Positions 41,011 to 53,545 of a stretch of DNA of 64,000 nucleotides are shown one piece after another. The translations under genes and the position numbers were made by a program. The number at the start of each line of letters is the position of its first letter. Position 1 is the first letter of the stretch. The notes under the pieces were generated by a model. It was not told where the DNA came from and did no database searches. It worked only from the letters and a program-made list of their open reading frames with translations. The stretch covers positions 13,527,958 to 13,591,957 of the forward strand of contig NW_019211455.1 of assembly GCF_002443255.2 (NCBI RefSeq). Direction: 5' to 3'. This DNA comes from Varroa destructor. Taxonomy: Eukaryota; Arthropoda; Arachnida; Mesostigmata; Varroidae.

Positions 41011-41018
41011 TATAAATA
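41011..41018 (+). promoter_or_regulatory. TATA-box-like sequence
   Basis: TATAAATA, within TTCTATATAAATAGAATAG, is a consensus TATA element preceding a GC-richer stretch. No coding exon was identified downstream, so this may be coincidental. Confidence 0.15.
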
Positions 41019-41712
41019 GAATAGCTGCACGAGGTGCGTGAGTGGCCACAGCGGCATGTCTGAGTAAGCCAACGAGCCTGAAACCCCGATAGCAGGTCAC
41101 CGGAAACTAGAGAAAATGGATCTTCGGAAGCAAAAGGCTTTTTTTCGCGGCCAACTCAGCGGACGGGCTAGCGTCCGAAAAAAAGGAAAAAGACAGGAAA
41201 GAAGAGTGGTTCGAGACCTAACATCCGAACCGATGTGCCACCGAGTCCTGTCCGCTCCGGGTTTGGGGCGTCGAAATTGAGGGGTTAGGTTAAGGTTGTC
41301 GGCCACTCCAGTGTTTCTTCCTTCTCAGACATCCCTGCCGCTGTTCCCTAAACGGCGATCGGCCGGTCAATCGCTTGAAGGGAACAGACCTCTTACCAAG
41401 GATAGAGGTTAAGCAGTAGAAGAGGGAAGGAGAAACAGTGCAAGGGAGTTTGCAGCCCTGAAAGCTAAAGGGGATACAAAATCGCCGGCGGGGCCGGATA
41501 TCTACTACATCCACTGGACGATACAGGAACAGTGGAATGCGGCATGGCTTGTTAAGTCGAGGTCTTTTAGATCCAAAGATTTCAACTGCTCCGCAGGGTT
41601 CTTTTGCTTTTAGCCAATTATGGTGTAAAGAGTAACCGGACAGGAAGGATAGGCGGTACTTTAACGTATCTCGTGTATTGAGTCACTTTTTTCTTTGAAC
41701 TAGATTATATCA

Positions 41713-41752
41713 TTTTACGATGCCACCTATATATATTTAAGTGACATCGTAA
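41713..41752. repeat. 12-bp imperfect inverted repeat
   Basis: TTACGATGCCAC and GTGACATCGTAA pair with a single mismatch around a 14- to 16-nt AT-rich loop. Confidence 0.7.
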
Positions 41753-42201
41753 GAACGTGAGCTTATTTGTTTTACTGTTTTTGGTTTCCTGCCTGCATTC
41801 AACTAAGCGAAACATCTGAGTGAGAGTTCCATCTTTAAGTGCTGACGAACGTTTTCATCAGAAAGATTGCTCCTGTTTACAGGAAACCCAAAAACAAGTC
41901 CGAACTCACGGAGCGTCTTAGAGATTTGTACCATGAAAACTTGAGTTCTACCTAAAATACAGCATCTATATTCAAGTAACGGTTTATTATCTCACAATCT
42001 GTGCACCTATCAGCTTACTACTCTCATCAGTAAAAGAATTAGACTCGCCCCGATTACCCATATCTTACACTACCCCGTAGAAAAACGTGTATCCACGAAT
42101 TTTAATGGCCGCAACAGCCTTTTGTGTGTCAGTGCGATTGGCTTCTATCGCAACTCCTTTTTATACTCCCATTAAGATGGTATACATACATCTAGGATGA
42201 G

Positions 42202-42205
<4 letters not shown>

Positions 42206-42241
<36 letters not shown>
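42206..42241. repeat. (AT)n microsatellite, 36 bp
   Basis: An uninterrupted alternating AT run. Confidence 0.97.
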
Positions 42242-42243
<2 letters not shown>

Positions 42244-42547
42244 GTCACTGTGAATTGAGTCAAAAAGCTATTCGCTTGTGGTCAAAAAAACGCCGACGAT
42301 GACGCCGGTGAGAAGCTCGGCCGGCTACCTCTTCCACTGCGACATTCGTCGCACATCACCACAATGCTATTCTATCAAAGTTTACCTCACCAACGTAGCG
42401 TTTCTATTGGCGTTTCATTAAGACGAAAGCAAAAGCTGCTATTTCGAAGGAAGTCAATAGACTTTACTTTTGTTGGTATTCCTTCGTTCGTTCCAAAACC
42501 CACCCGCTCCAGGCCACCTCCTTGTGCCATCTGCCTTTTTATTGAAT

Positions 42548-42590
42548 GGTGTTCGAACCCGAAACATTGGCGATGTTAGCCCTTCACATT
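42548..42590 (-). pseudogene. B-box-bearing tRNA-like fragment
   Basis: On the minus strand CTAACATCGCC is followed by GGGTTCGAACACC, which carries a B-box-like GGTTCGAACAC. No convincing A box lies at the proper distance upstream. Possibly a truncated or eroded SINE head related to the fragment at 60373-60450. Confidence 0.3.
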
Positions 42591-45500
42591 CATATGCGAT
42601 TTATTGTTAATACTACAGTTAGGTCTGCCATCGTCTGCTGTCTCTGTTTGCTCATTACTTATACATAGGACGGTATGACGGTTCAGCGAGTGACGCCATA
42701 GAACCGTAGAAGCGTTTTCCAACGCACACGTTCAAGCAATGCTGGTAGGCGATGAATCAATGATGAATTGAGTGGCGGAGGTTCGGCGCAAAATAGCGTC
42801 AACACAATACTAAATTTCCAAACCTAACCGTTCGACCTAGGTCAAGCTGGCACCCTACACAGTGCATAATCAACTTGGTACCTGCCGATGCCGTCAATGC
42901 TCAGGACGTCGGCGGCTGCATTTGTGTGAGTTCCGTTCAGTGAACAAGCGCCGTTCACATTTTAGTCTGTTTCTTTGAACGAATGCTGGCTGTTGTGGTT
43001 AATCATTTGGTAAAAATGAGTTGAATGTTGTGTTAGAACAACATACGCGCTTGTTACTACCATATTCGACCCGCATGAACCCGGACGTTATAGGTTGGAT
43101 TCGATTTTGCCAACGCTATTTTAGCAGGAAAATATATACTTGAAAAAGACCCTAACAGGACCCGGATGGCAATAGTCCATCCGCGCTTCGGTGATCAGCT
43201 CTGAATATGCTCGGTAGAATTTCTCGGCAAAGACTGAACTGTTTTGAACGGATGTACCTTGTTTACATCTCCGATTTATGAGATATACACAAGTACATGC
43301 AGAATATGATGTAAAAACAGAACAAGCTTATTTAGTCTAATAACATTACATCGTATTGTTTTGACTAGTTGTTGTTGTTATGATGATTGAAAAAAACATT
43401 TGGTGTTGGCAGCAAGTATTATTCCGTAACAACTTATGAAACGCACTTGCCTATTATGGCCTCAGATGTGACTAAAGTGAAGGACTCCGGGTAATAATCC
43501 TGGGGCAGACAATGATAAGTTTTTAAGACCTTTGCTTTGGAACAGTGGGGTCGCCGTGTTCAGTTTATCATTACCGTTTTAAAAATCCGCGCCCCGACTT
43601 TGCCAGATGATAGCAATGAAATCCAAGCTTTTTTCTAACTTTCTCCTTCGTCGTAAAACTAGAACGAGTTCGAATTAGCCTGATGTGTGAGTAGGAAATA
43701 TGGGGATTTACAAACGCATGTTCTCAGCATAGCAAATTTCTACGACAACTGCTTATGCCACCTGGCATTTTATTTGCCTTTAGAGTTTCTGTATGCATTA
43801 GATAATGCATCTTTATCTAATCACATATGACTACTTAGGTTTTACTTTATATGACCACGAAATATTTTCATATCCTGTTTTCATAATAACTATGAAAATT
43901 GCCAGTAGTCTTAGTTGGGCATCTAAAAACCATACCCATAAATGATTTATATCCGATGTCGATAAGATTTGAAGGTGCTTGTACCTACATACGCTCAACT
44001 AAGTACATGGATACCATGTCGGCTTACCAGTCGGGGCAAAGCTATCCGTTTTCTGCCCAAGTGACCAACAAGTGAGACTTTGATGCATGCAGTAACAACA
44101 ATGAGCAACGTGTCCGACAGGGATTACATCATAGAAATTGCCAATGCAGAGAGATAAGTGAGCACGGATTGAATGCCTCGGCGGTAACCTTTTCTTTTTC
44201 CTTTCACTAAATCAGATCGCAACGCTAATCAGTAATGAAGCATATGAATAGGGAATCAATAATAAAGCATACAGGTCTTTAACATGTCGCGATCACGACT
44301 TTAGTTTTACCCAGAAAGCCAAACATATATTGTTTATCCTTGTGGATGCCCTTGGATTATTATTTCGATTACAGCATAGTACGTCATGCCCCTATCGATA
44401 CTGTGTGGCCCCTCGTCGATTCAATCGAAAGAAGTGTCAACGAAAATAAGCAGCAACAGCAAATTAATATCGTGGCATGTTTTCTCACTAGAAAAAAATA
44501 TTTTAAATGAACCTTACCTTATAAAAGAAACACAATCGCCCCATGCGCTATATGGCTGGCTAAAAGGTTCCGTGATCTCGAAAAAACTTTGACTCGATTC
44601 GTTGTTCTCCGTCCAACTTAGTTCGGCTGCAACCATCCAACTCCCTTGTGTCTTTCTTTTGCTTGAACTCCTCCAACTCAACGGATTGAACAGCCGTCCC
44701 ATTGCCGTTGCACCCATAGATGTCGGCTTCTTGCCTGTTAGCGGACCCTGACAACTGTGATATGCCTATTTCAATAGTTCTTTGCCCCAAGAATTGGAGG
44801 TAGCTAGATGGAAATAGACATGCTATGTCAAAACGATGAAAGAAGACCAGGCACTGCAAGGAAACCTGCTGTCGCTGGACTACATAATAGAATGGAACTA
44901 CATAATAATTGTTCGCCGCGTTATGGACGCGATCGTTTCGCGAGTCTCTGCACGGTTGTTTGCCGGCCCGTCGACCACACATTTGGTGATGGTGGCAGCG
45001 ATGCTGGTTGACGCATATCAATCAGTCTGTCCAGAAGTGAGTTGACGAGAAAAAAGGATGGAAACTATTAAGATCCTGGCATAGAGAGCTGTTAACAAGC
45101 TACTTACCGTCAAAGAGGCGATATCGTTCGTAAACAATCAGTCAAAAAAACCGACAACGAAACAGACAGCTTCATGGCCACAACCCACACTTGCCACTAC
45201 ACATAATTGCAGTGCCATCTGCTCTAGTGGTCTGAACGCAGCTTTATTATTTTTCTCAGTACTGCCTTCTTCATTAGACGCGAAATGACGTTTTTATCGT
45301 CTAACAATCGGATGATGTCATGTCTACGATATTTGCTTTGCGTCGTAACTCGATGCAACTTTTCCAGTTAGCTATTTTTGACGGTCTATCTACGTAGGAG
45401 TGGTGCTCCTATATCGCGCTGACATCGGCCGGCTTCGGATCCGAAGACAATCGCTATTCTTCCAACTTGCACCAATCGCATTAATAAGATCTGAGGTGTC

Positions 45501-47392
45501 CGATTCAGCCCTATCCGAAGTTAAATCCGAATTAAATCAAACTTGGCCTCCCCGACCGAAATCAACCAAAGGGGTCAAAACAGATAGATTAAAAACAGAA
45601 GGGAAAGAAGCGGTGACGAAATTCACCCAGTCCAGTTTAGCCCCGTCAGCAATACTAACGGCGCATTCAGCTCATGCATAGAAGCGTAGCAGCAGCGGTG
45701 TGTTCCGGCTGGATGCGACGCCCGTTTGCACTCTCATCTAAGAGCGTACATGTATCCAACTTCCGTAGCAGTCTTTATCGACAAATTTCTTTCGCAATGT
45801 CTCTCCCGTCATAAGCGGCAGGATGCAACCAAAAATCAAGAAAAAAAAAAGTAGGAAGGCGAAAAAGAAGAAAGTGCGAAGCTTGTCGCTGCTGCCCTTC
45901 CACACCATTTGCGGAACTGGGTAACCCTAGAGTTCAGCCTTTAGATGAGATCGGTTGGATCGAAGAGGGGATCGCAAACGAGGGCAACAGAGATGGGCAG
46001 CAGGAAGAAAACGAAAGATAAATTAAAGGAAGAAGGACAGGAATCAAGAAACAAAAAAAAAGTCTGAAAGGCTCCAGCGAGAGCGCAGAGGTCAGAGCAA
46101 AGACCGCGGAAGCGGTAGCCCGCTTAGACTCAAGAAGTCGCAACTAAGCTTCCCAGAGAGGACACGTTCAAGAATCCTTTTTTCTTTTGCTTTTGCTCAT
46201 CATCAAAATTGTAGTCGCAAGAAGACCTGGGGGTGTCCTCTCCCAAGGTTTTCTTAACCCTTAAGTTGGTACAAGGGCAGCAGAAGATCTGTCAGAAGAT
46301 GCCAAGGCCGAAAAAGAAAGCCAGACAAGTGGACCGCAGAGACTGCAGAAAAGACGCTAAGACGGGAAGGATATAGTGGGTGCGTGGCGGCAGATCAATC
46401 GAAGGCAGTCAGTGAGCGTTTCAGTCATCCGTTCATGCGTTTGTCGCGAAGGGTTAAGCCGGCGGATCCGCCATTAGGACGTCGCACCGGCCATCGTCGC
46501 GGAGTGACAATGGCATTACGAAATCTGAAGGAAGCGAAGCCGAGCATTTTAAAGGATAACTGAAGGCTGGTAACCTTTAAAAAGGATGAACCAAAAAACT
46601 GTCAGCAGCAGTCCTGCTACTGACTTCATCAATTATCTTTGAATACTATTGTTCCACTAGAAACTCGTCTATGAATCGTACTGCCTTAATAAGTTTAGTG
46701 GTAGGAAGACGTACGAGTTTGCCGGGCTAATCAAAGCAAATGCGCTCGACAAAGTCCACAGCGAACTTAAGGCCAGTAAGTGTGTGATATTAGAAATTTC
46801 CAAAATCGAAAAGAAATCTCAGGAACCGTTGCCATTACATACATTTCCAGCTCATTACACCCGTTAAAAATTTACAAGAATCGAAAGTCGAAATGTCCAT
46901 GTTTGTTTAGAGGTTTTATCTTATTATTGGTATTTTTCTATTTCGTTGTTTTGCCCTAATTGATAAATTGAGCCGTAATCTTTTATTATTATAAACTAAT
47001 CTCCGCAGTTTAGTACGCTTAGCATTTGGAGGTACTTATGTGCCTACATTAATACTAGGACTTTTTTTTCTATCTTCACCTTCTTTATCCTCTTTGAGTG
47101 TAAGCCTCGACCTAACCCTCGGGAGATTCTGAAACTTCATTTTTGAAAAGAGAATTAACACGTCAAATTGATAGATCGTAGGTCAAATTATCGCTAAGAG
47201 TAATTTTGTGCAATCAGTTTCATTGCGTTGAGGCACATATTGACGAGAAATGATTTAACGCCGGCTCGATGTGATTGTGAAAACGTACTCGCATACAAAG
47301 ATAACGGCGATAATATGGTCGACGGCGGAAGTTCTCTGACAGCAACAACAGTAGTTTTTATGCGGACTAAGTCAGCCATGAGGCTGCTACCT
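42591..47392. other. No gene identified
   Basis: Mostly AT-rich sequence. A minus-strand stretch at 44.5-45.0 kb is open in two frames and ends at a donor-like AAG|GTAAGG (44519-44513), but no family is recognisable. Confidence 0.45.
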
Positions 47393-47450
47393 AACAAGAA
47401 TAGACCTGCTGCTACAGCCCAGTAGCTGTAGCAGCAGGTCTATTCTTGTT
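47393..47450. repeat. Perfect 26-bp inverted repeat with 6-nt loop
   Basis: The left arm 47393-47418 (starts AACAAGAATAGACC, ends CTACAGC) and the right arm 47425-47450 are exact reverse complements, separated by CCAGTA. Mixed base composition makes this much less likely by chance than an AT palindrome. A transcript on either strand would form a stable stem-loop. Confidence 0.93.
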
Positions 47451-48078
47451 CTACTCACTTTCCCTGGTCTTGGCGATTCCGAGTCGAGCGTCACGGACCA
47501 CTTTCTCAAATGCACTCAGCTCAACTCTATCCTGCCATGCCCCTTCAACCCTCAGGGCTTGCAAATGCTGACCACTTTACCCTTCACGCACCTTCCGCTC
47601 TTTCCCACGTAACTACGACGGCTGCCTAGACAGGTCGTAATCTCTGGCATGGCGCACTGGCGACATACGGGCGCCTCGATCGTTGTTGCTTTATTTTGCT
47701 TCTTTTGCTACCAACACCATCGTCTACACCGTCTATTCACATCATCATGATGGCCCAACACAGTCGGGACTGAAGTCCTGGCCATTACCCCTTCTTCTTC
47801 AGCACTGACAATTACTATTCGCACAAGTGCCACGACTCACTCACAACTGGCAGCACCCCGTAATCGGCCACCCGCAACCCAGGATGGATCCTACCCGTCT
47901 GGAAGGGGCAAACTCGACGAAACTATCTCAATGACTGGCAGCTGGCTGCCGAGCTCTCAAGCCGCTGAGGTACTGAGCAGCGATCCAAGAACCCAAGATG
48001 TACAGGCCTCTCCTCTAAGAGAGGAAAGCCGAGGAAACTAAGCGCGGCCCAGTCAGTTGGCACCTCTGAAACTCGGCC

Positions 48079-48228
48079 ATGCGCGTACGATTGATTATCC
48101 CTTATTACAACCGCCGTGGCATGACGCGGATTCTGCTTGATACTCGCGCCGGCGGCCAGATCCCTGTCACTGGCTGCCAGGCCGGCTCGTTGTCGCTGCT
48201 GCAAAATGCTACCACCATTCCAGGTTGA
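48079..48228 (+). mobile_element. Possible retroelement protease relic
   Basis: A 49-codon open frame contains YYNRRGMTRILLDTRAGGQ. The LLDT-x-A core preceded by a basic residue resembles an aspartic protease of LTR retroelements (LLDTGA), but Gly after Asp-Thr is replaced by Arg, which would destroy activity. The surrounding 47.45-48.3 kb is pyrimidine-biased on the plus strand, and I could not trace gag or reverse transcriptase. Weak evidence. Confidence 0.22.
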
Positions 48229-48324
48229 CAATGTTCTCCGACGACACAATTGTACCTTTTCAACAACCATAATTCTAGGAAAGAACATTTGTCCTCAAGA
48301 TGATAGACCCACAGACTAACAGAT

Positions 48325-48327
<3 letters not shown>

Positions 48328-48368
<41 letters not shown>
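48328..48368. repeat. (AT)n microsatellite, ~41 bp
   Basis: The longest uninterrupted AT run in the window. Confidence 0.97.
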
Positions 48369-48371
<3 letters not shown>

Positions 48372-51300
48372 GAATATGAAGGAAAGCTGGTGCATTCATC
48401 TCAAACATTTGAATAAACTGTCCCATCAACTGCCTTGAGGGGAAGGGTACCTTGAGACCAACAACTTTGGGTAAATATCTGCGCTTAGTTTTTCACTTAG
48501 ATACGAAAGAAGTGTTTTTATGTTTTTATGTCAATTACGTAATTGTTTCCAAAAGTAAATGTACATTCAACATCAGTTGATAAAATAGATTTTTGATTAT
48601 GTTTTTATAAGTGCACATAATTTAGATCTTATTAGGATTGAATTGGATAATTAGCGAAAGTTCTATAAAGTATACAAGCTAAGTAAATTCGTGACATGCA
48701 TGCATATATACTAGGTAAATCAATAATAAAATCACCTAGAAAAAACAAATCATGTTTTCTGATTCAATTCCAAAAAAGGAAAAAATGCTAAATTCCTGAA
48801 AGCATACCCATAAGTAGAAACCTGTGTAGTGAGTCATTCAATCGTTGACGTCAAGTCTAATAGATCCCATTGAGTTTTAAATCTAGGTGTGGCAGTTTTA
48901 AGCTTAAAGGAGTTCGTCATTTTCTCCCAATGTTCAACCGCCACCAAGGGCCAAGCGGCTAAAGCTTCATGACTAAGCTGGGCTTGCCAATCGCCCGAAG
49001 TCACATCGGTGTCCGTCCAGCACAGCCTCGGCTTTTCCTGCTTTTTTCCTTGGGCTTCAGTTAGCACCAATGGTAGTGATAGGAACGGTGGTCTTCTGCA
49101 ATTATCTCTCTTCTCATTTTTTCTTCCTGTCTCAACTTGTGCTGCTCCATTCCCTTTTCCCGTTGATGCAGAGCCTGCCACAACCGTTAAGTGAGTTGTC
49201 AACTTAGGTTTGTCGTCCGTTCTGCAAAATTGTTCCTATCCTCTGTACCATCTCGTTACCCGTTTGGCCTTCAATTTCCCTCATTTCCAAGTACCAGCAG
49301 CGAGACAGCTTGCTGCTACTGCTGCCGTTATTAGAGCAGTTGGTCCCCCACGATTCAACCGCTACCCGAAAATCTTCTCTCAATCAGCTCCTTTGGTTTC
49401 TGCCCGCTTCCTTCGTTTTAGCCAATGTATAGGGGGACGAAAGAACAGATCACCGGTAGAGGCTAGAAATCAAGACAGAGACCAGTACCTAGTTGAAACT
49501 AGGATTCGGGTGCCTGAAACTGCCGGGAACGCCATCTGCAGACCTTCACAGATTCGTCTGCTATTCGTCCTTTATTCGCATGGAGCTAGCGTCAGTTCCC
49601 CAGGCTGAAGGCCACCAGGTTAAACCTGCCCACTTCACGTCCTTTATCCCGCATGCAATCGTTGTGGTTTTTACAGCATGGGCTCAAAATAGCATATCTC
49701 TAAATCATCATTAGATAACTACATCTACTGTTTTCTCTCGTTCTCGTTTTCGCCCAACGCTCCATTCCCGCCATTTAGAACGCCGTTGCATGATCGTCCC
49801 ATCAAACAACCTTTCTTTGTTAGACGGACATTCTACCGATTATTAGTTGACCGCAACAGCCGCACGAGCGCCTATCCCTGCACTGGCTAATAGCAGACGC
49901 TACTTGAATAGTTCACGCCCCTCATCTCTTACCCCTGTGTTGCTATGGTTTCCTCATGGAAAAGCAGTATGTAAGATTGGTTTGTTGTAATAGTGGTGCA
50001 GCGTTCTTTTTTCCTGCTATGAAAGCTACCTCCACTAGAAAGTGCTGCTTTTGACAACGTCGACTCAACAACGGACTTGGCTAGGGTCGAAGAGTTTGCC
50101 CCAAAGCAGCATTGTTGTTTTCGTTAACTCATTTTTTCTTGTTGTATTTCTCGCACTCTAAAATTATCACCTCCGTTTTTAGTGCCGTCTGTTACCAAAA
50201 CAATAAGTCGTAGTTCACATCGTAGTTCGACATGTGTCGTAGCCAGGCGTTTTGTCCGAGTCGGCTCTCTCGGCAGATTTTTCGATTGGGAAGGTTTTTT
50301 AATCTGCATTTTACTAAAACCGTTGCTGCGTTTTCTCTGTCACCGCTTCCCGCTTCTCCCGACAAGGGCAGGCGGACTCAGAGTCAAGCAGCCAGAATGA
50401 GAAATAGAAAGCCGATGCTCATGAGCGACGTCAGCAGCCACTCTATAGACGTCTAAGCCACGTATCTTCTACGTACGTACCATCATCATATCTACATCCT
50501 GGAAAAAAATATGCTCACATAGGTGGCACATGCTCATATGGAATATATGTTACATAATGCCTGCATACGACTCAAGACACAATATTCTAAATGTAGCTAC
50601 TATACGGCGTGTACGCCGTGGATAATTATTCTAAACGACAGGTATGATTAAATGAAAAAAATAGGATGCCTTAAAAGTTTACACGCAGTTTGAATAATTA
50701 TAACTTCAAATTTTACTTAGATAAGATTTTTAAATTGCAAAAAATCTATGCATAATATGTAACATTTTATCTGATGTTGTAGCGCATTGTTTGCCAATTG
50801 CAGGTTTTACATCTTCCTCCAGTATCGTCGATTTTACCCAATATTTAATGGGACCTCTCCATTAACTTATCCGTATGGAAGACTCTTATCAAAATATGCT
50901 CTTACGTCTCGATAATAGCGCAGGTGTTCTGGGAAAAACGTACCATCCCGCCAAAGTCCTTCCGAATGTGTGGTAAAACAGATTCTTGCGGTGAACTCAA
51001 ATGATTGCCACGAGCCATTGCACTGTCCCAAAAGAATAATCCAATTAATAATTTTCGCTTCAAATACTAAGCCATATTGTAACCTGGTAAGTTGATATGG
51101 GGTTTCTGTATATTATGTGCGTTTCCAGTTACGCCTCCTACCTTGGATACGGTTTCATAACTCTAAACGATCGATTGGCAAAATTGTTCCTCTCTATCTG
51201 GACCATCTTCATTGGTAACAATGCCATTTTTAGACTGTAACATTTTCATATACAAAGTCTTAAAATATAATGGACGCTTGATTTGCTGCTGCTGTTAACG

Positions 51301-53309
51301 ACCTAATTACGTTACATGTTTCTCAATGTTTGGCCGTATTTCTATATGCTCTTGACTGGAGAAGCTTAACGAAACATTGTATACGAACGTCCTGGTTCGT
51401 TTCGATTTTTTTCAAACTTATCCGATTCTGTTTTTGCTCTTTTAGAGATCTTCTTTTACGTGAACAAATTGTCGGAATCACTCTCTTAGATAAAGCCTTA
51501 AGAAGTTGTGCCCACTAGAGGTTTTAACCAGAGTGGGTCTCGTAAGACCTACCTGGAGTTTCTTCAATAGACATGTTAAACGGCATGCCAACCATAAAAG
51601 TAGCTACTAATCTCAAAAATAGTTTCAGATTTTTTTTTTATTTTCCTGATTACTAATTTCTAATAATCATTTTTGCTAACGCCAAGATTTACAGCTGCGA
51701 GGTAGCATGCTCGTTGTTAATGGTTGCTATGGCAACGCACTCAAAAATATGCGCGTTAGCCACCTAGACTGTGCCGCCCCCTATCTCTTATCACACGATT
51801 ATTAAATATCGCGTAGAGGGATCTACCTGAAATTTTCATACGTCCAATAGCGTCCTAGTTTCTTATTACCTCATTAGCTTAAAAGAAACAACAATCAGAT
51901 ATGATGATACCCATAATAAAGAATGTGTATAGATATTTGGCACGCCAACTGTACAGCTAGCGACTTGAACCAATCAAACCTGCGTCGTAGACTTATGACG
52001 AATAAGCCATAATTATCGTTGTTTAAACAGTTTCCCCATCATATTAGCTACTCGTAGGCGAGCTGACAGTGCGTTGTATAGAAACGACGCGAGCTATCCA
52101 AATAATGTGCTGTTTTAACGCGAATCAAGAACAGGATTATTTTGACTTTAAGTAAATTCGTTTTAGTCTGGGTATTCCCAAGAATTTTATACCTACTAAG
52201 AAACTCCTCTGTAACGCGTCTGGGGAACTTAAAGCGCAAACTGAACATGCTGATGGCACTATTTCAGCATGTACCCAAACTTATCATTAGTTTCTCTCAC
52301 GTTTATATATGACAATGCACCTTGGTGTGATAGACAGATGTACTGCTGTTCCTGCTGCTGCTGATCGGACACTGACGTAAGCACATGGTCAGGGAAACGC
52401 CTGCCTGTGACGCTGAGGACCAGTGAAGTATCTCGCGCGTCGCGTTATATGCGAGCTACAACCCTTCAATCGTTTAGAGTAAAAATGCTGTTCAACTACT
52501 GACCCAGCAGTAAAACAAGTCATTTAATTCTCAAGTGTTTGAGCAACAGTGTCGGTCCTACATAGACATATAAGCAGAAAGGGAATCTCACACGACGCAA
52601 TCACATTAAAATGGTGATGCGGGCACGTCGAAAAGACCCCGCTGAGACAAAAACGCTTCTGCCCTGTGCTAAGCTATCAAGGCGAGAATACAGTTATCGT
52701 ACCGTTCAAAGGGATTCAGCCAAATATTTTTTGCCACTCTTGTGTACTAACAAAGGGTAAGAAAGCGCTGTGGAGTATGTATATATAAGCTATCGGTTAT
52801 CAAGTAAAAACAGTTTAAAGGATGGCACTCAATTCTTTAAACGTACCTCTTACAATCCAATACAATTTTCTTCAACTTATCGCCGAATCTGATAAATAAA
52901 CGAAAAGCAGCCAGTCGCAACAGTCCGCTTACTTAAAACTTACATCTTGTGGAATTGTCCAAGATCTTCTTTTACCTAGACAAATATTAGCTGACATAAC
53001 CATTTTTGCCTTACTTCTCTCCTCACTTATTTTGCCGCTGGCCGCCGAATGTACGTTATCTATAAACGTCACGGACCCTTCTGCTTTTTTACGCTGTCAG
53101 AGACAACCGCTTTCATACACTTCTGTGGCTCGGTAACCGGTAAATTGGTAGAAAATTAAGGGCTGCCAACAATAGGAGCACTGTTGCTGTTTTTACTTGT
53201 GCTATTGGTAGTTCTATGACGGCCACCATTTCTGCGCTTCACGATGCCACTCAAATAAACGTTCGCATCCACAGGGTGATTCGGTAGTCGGTCACAAGAC
53301 GGTGGCAGT
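48369..53309. other. No gene identified; X-box only
   Basis: The 49.0-50.4 kb part is pyrimidine-biased and open on the plus strand for up to 132 codons without a recognisable motif; it may be decayed retroelement sequence. The rest is AT-rich. The only specific signal is the X-box at 51723. Confidence 0.4.
51723..51736. promoter_or_regulatory. RFX-type X-box palindrome
   Basis: GTTGCTATGGCAAC differs by one base from the symmetric X-box GTTGCCATGGCAAC, which is bound by RFX transcription factors, often upstream of genes for cilia. It lies in a region without an identified gene, so the target is unknown. Match seen directly; role inferred. Confidence 0.4.
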
Positions 53310-53545
53310 GAATTGTGGCTAACCCACCGCAGTCAGGCCACCCTGGCCTGGATCCGGAAACCATCCGGCCTGGTCAAACAGCACACGTCTCACCGAGTCG
53401 AACTCCCTTTTTTTTTTCTCTCCTTTCCTTGAGTATCATTCCTGCTTTGCTACTCCACGATCCGACAGTACTGCCTAGTGTAGCGGCCACTTGCTTCTTA
53501 GACGCCTTTGGTTTCTTAGGCTTGCTGTGCAGTCTTCGAGCTCCG
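53310..53545 (+). mobile_element. Degenerate BEL/Pao-like retrotransposon fragment (RNase H to linker region)
   Basis: In the plus-strand frame starting at 53313 the translation gives LW, then SQATLAWIRKPSGLVK, then HRVEL. The spacing from W of LAWI to the RV pair (15 residues), a Lys nine residues after that W, and the H/N-R-V triad match the BEL/Pao RNase H end (…TDS…LAWI…K…ANRV.EI) as I remember it. A 10-T run at 53408-53417 appears to shift the frame. Beyond it, DPTVLPS resembles the NPADLPSRG motif, and in a third frame RRLWFL resembles the following LWW.GP segment. The acidic TD residues are altered and there are two frame changes, so the copy is dead. No LTRs were identified. Identification is by eye. 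Confidence 0.45.

Larger units (their letters stand above)
25197..42547. other. No gene identified; 5' end of the minus-strand gene expected here or beyond
   Basis: I looked on the minus strand for the first-domain signature (W-x-G-x-W/Y-F) and found no exon that also had matching splice sites. Composition varies, with pyrimidine-rich plus-strand patches near 31.6-33 kb and purine-rich ones near 40.5-41.3 kb. A few AG|GT-like donors occur without credible partners. Confidence 0.45.

Noticed and set aside
44560..45021. 153-codon open frame, minus strand, with a neighbouring frame ending at a GTAAGG donor
   Set aside because: Considered as a 5' exon of the minus-strand gene, but the expected tryptophan/cysteine signature is absent and the two frames conflict.
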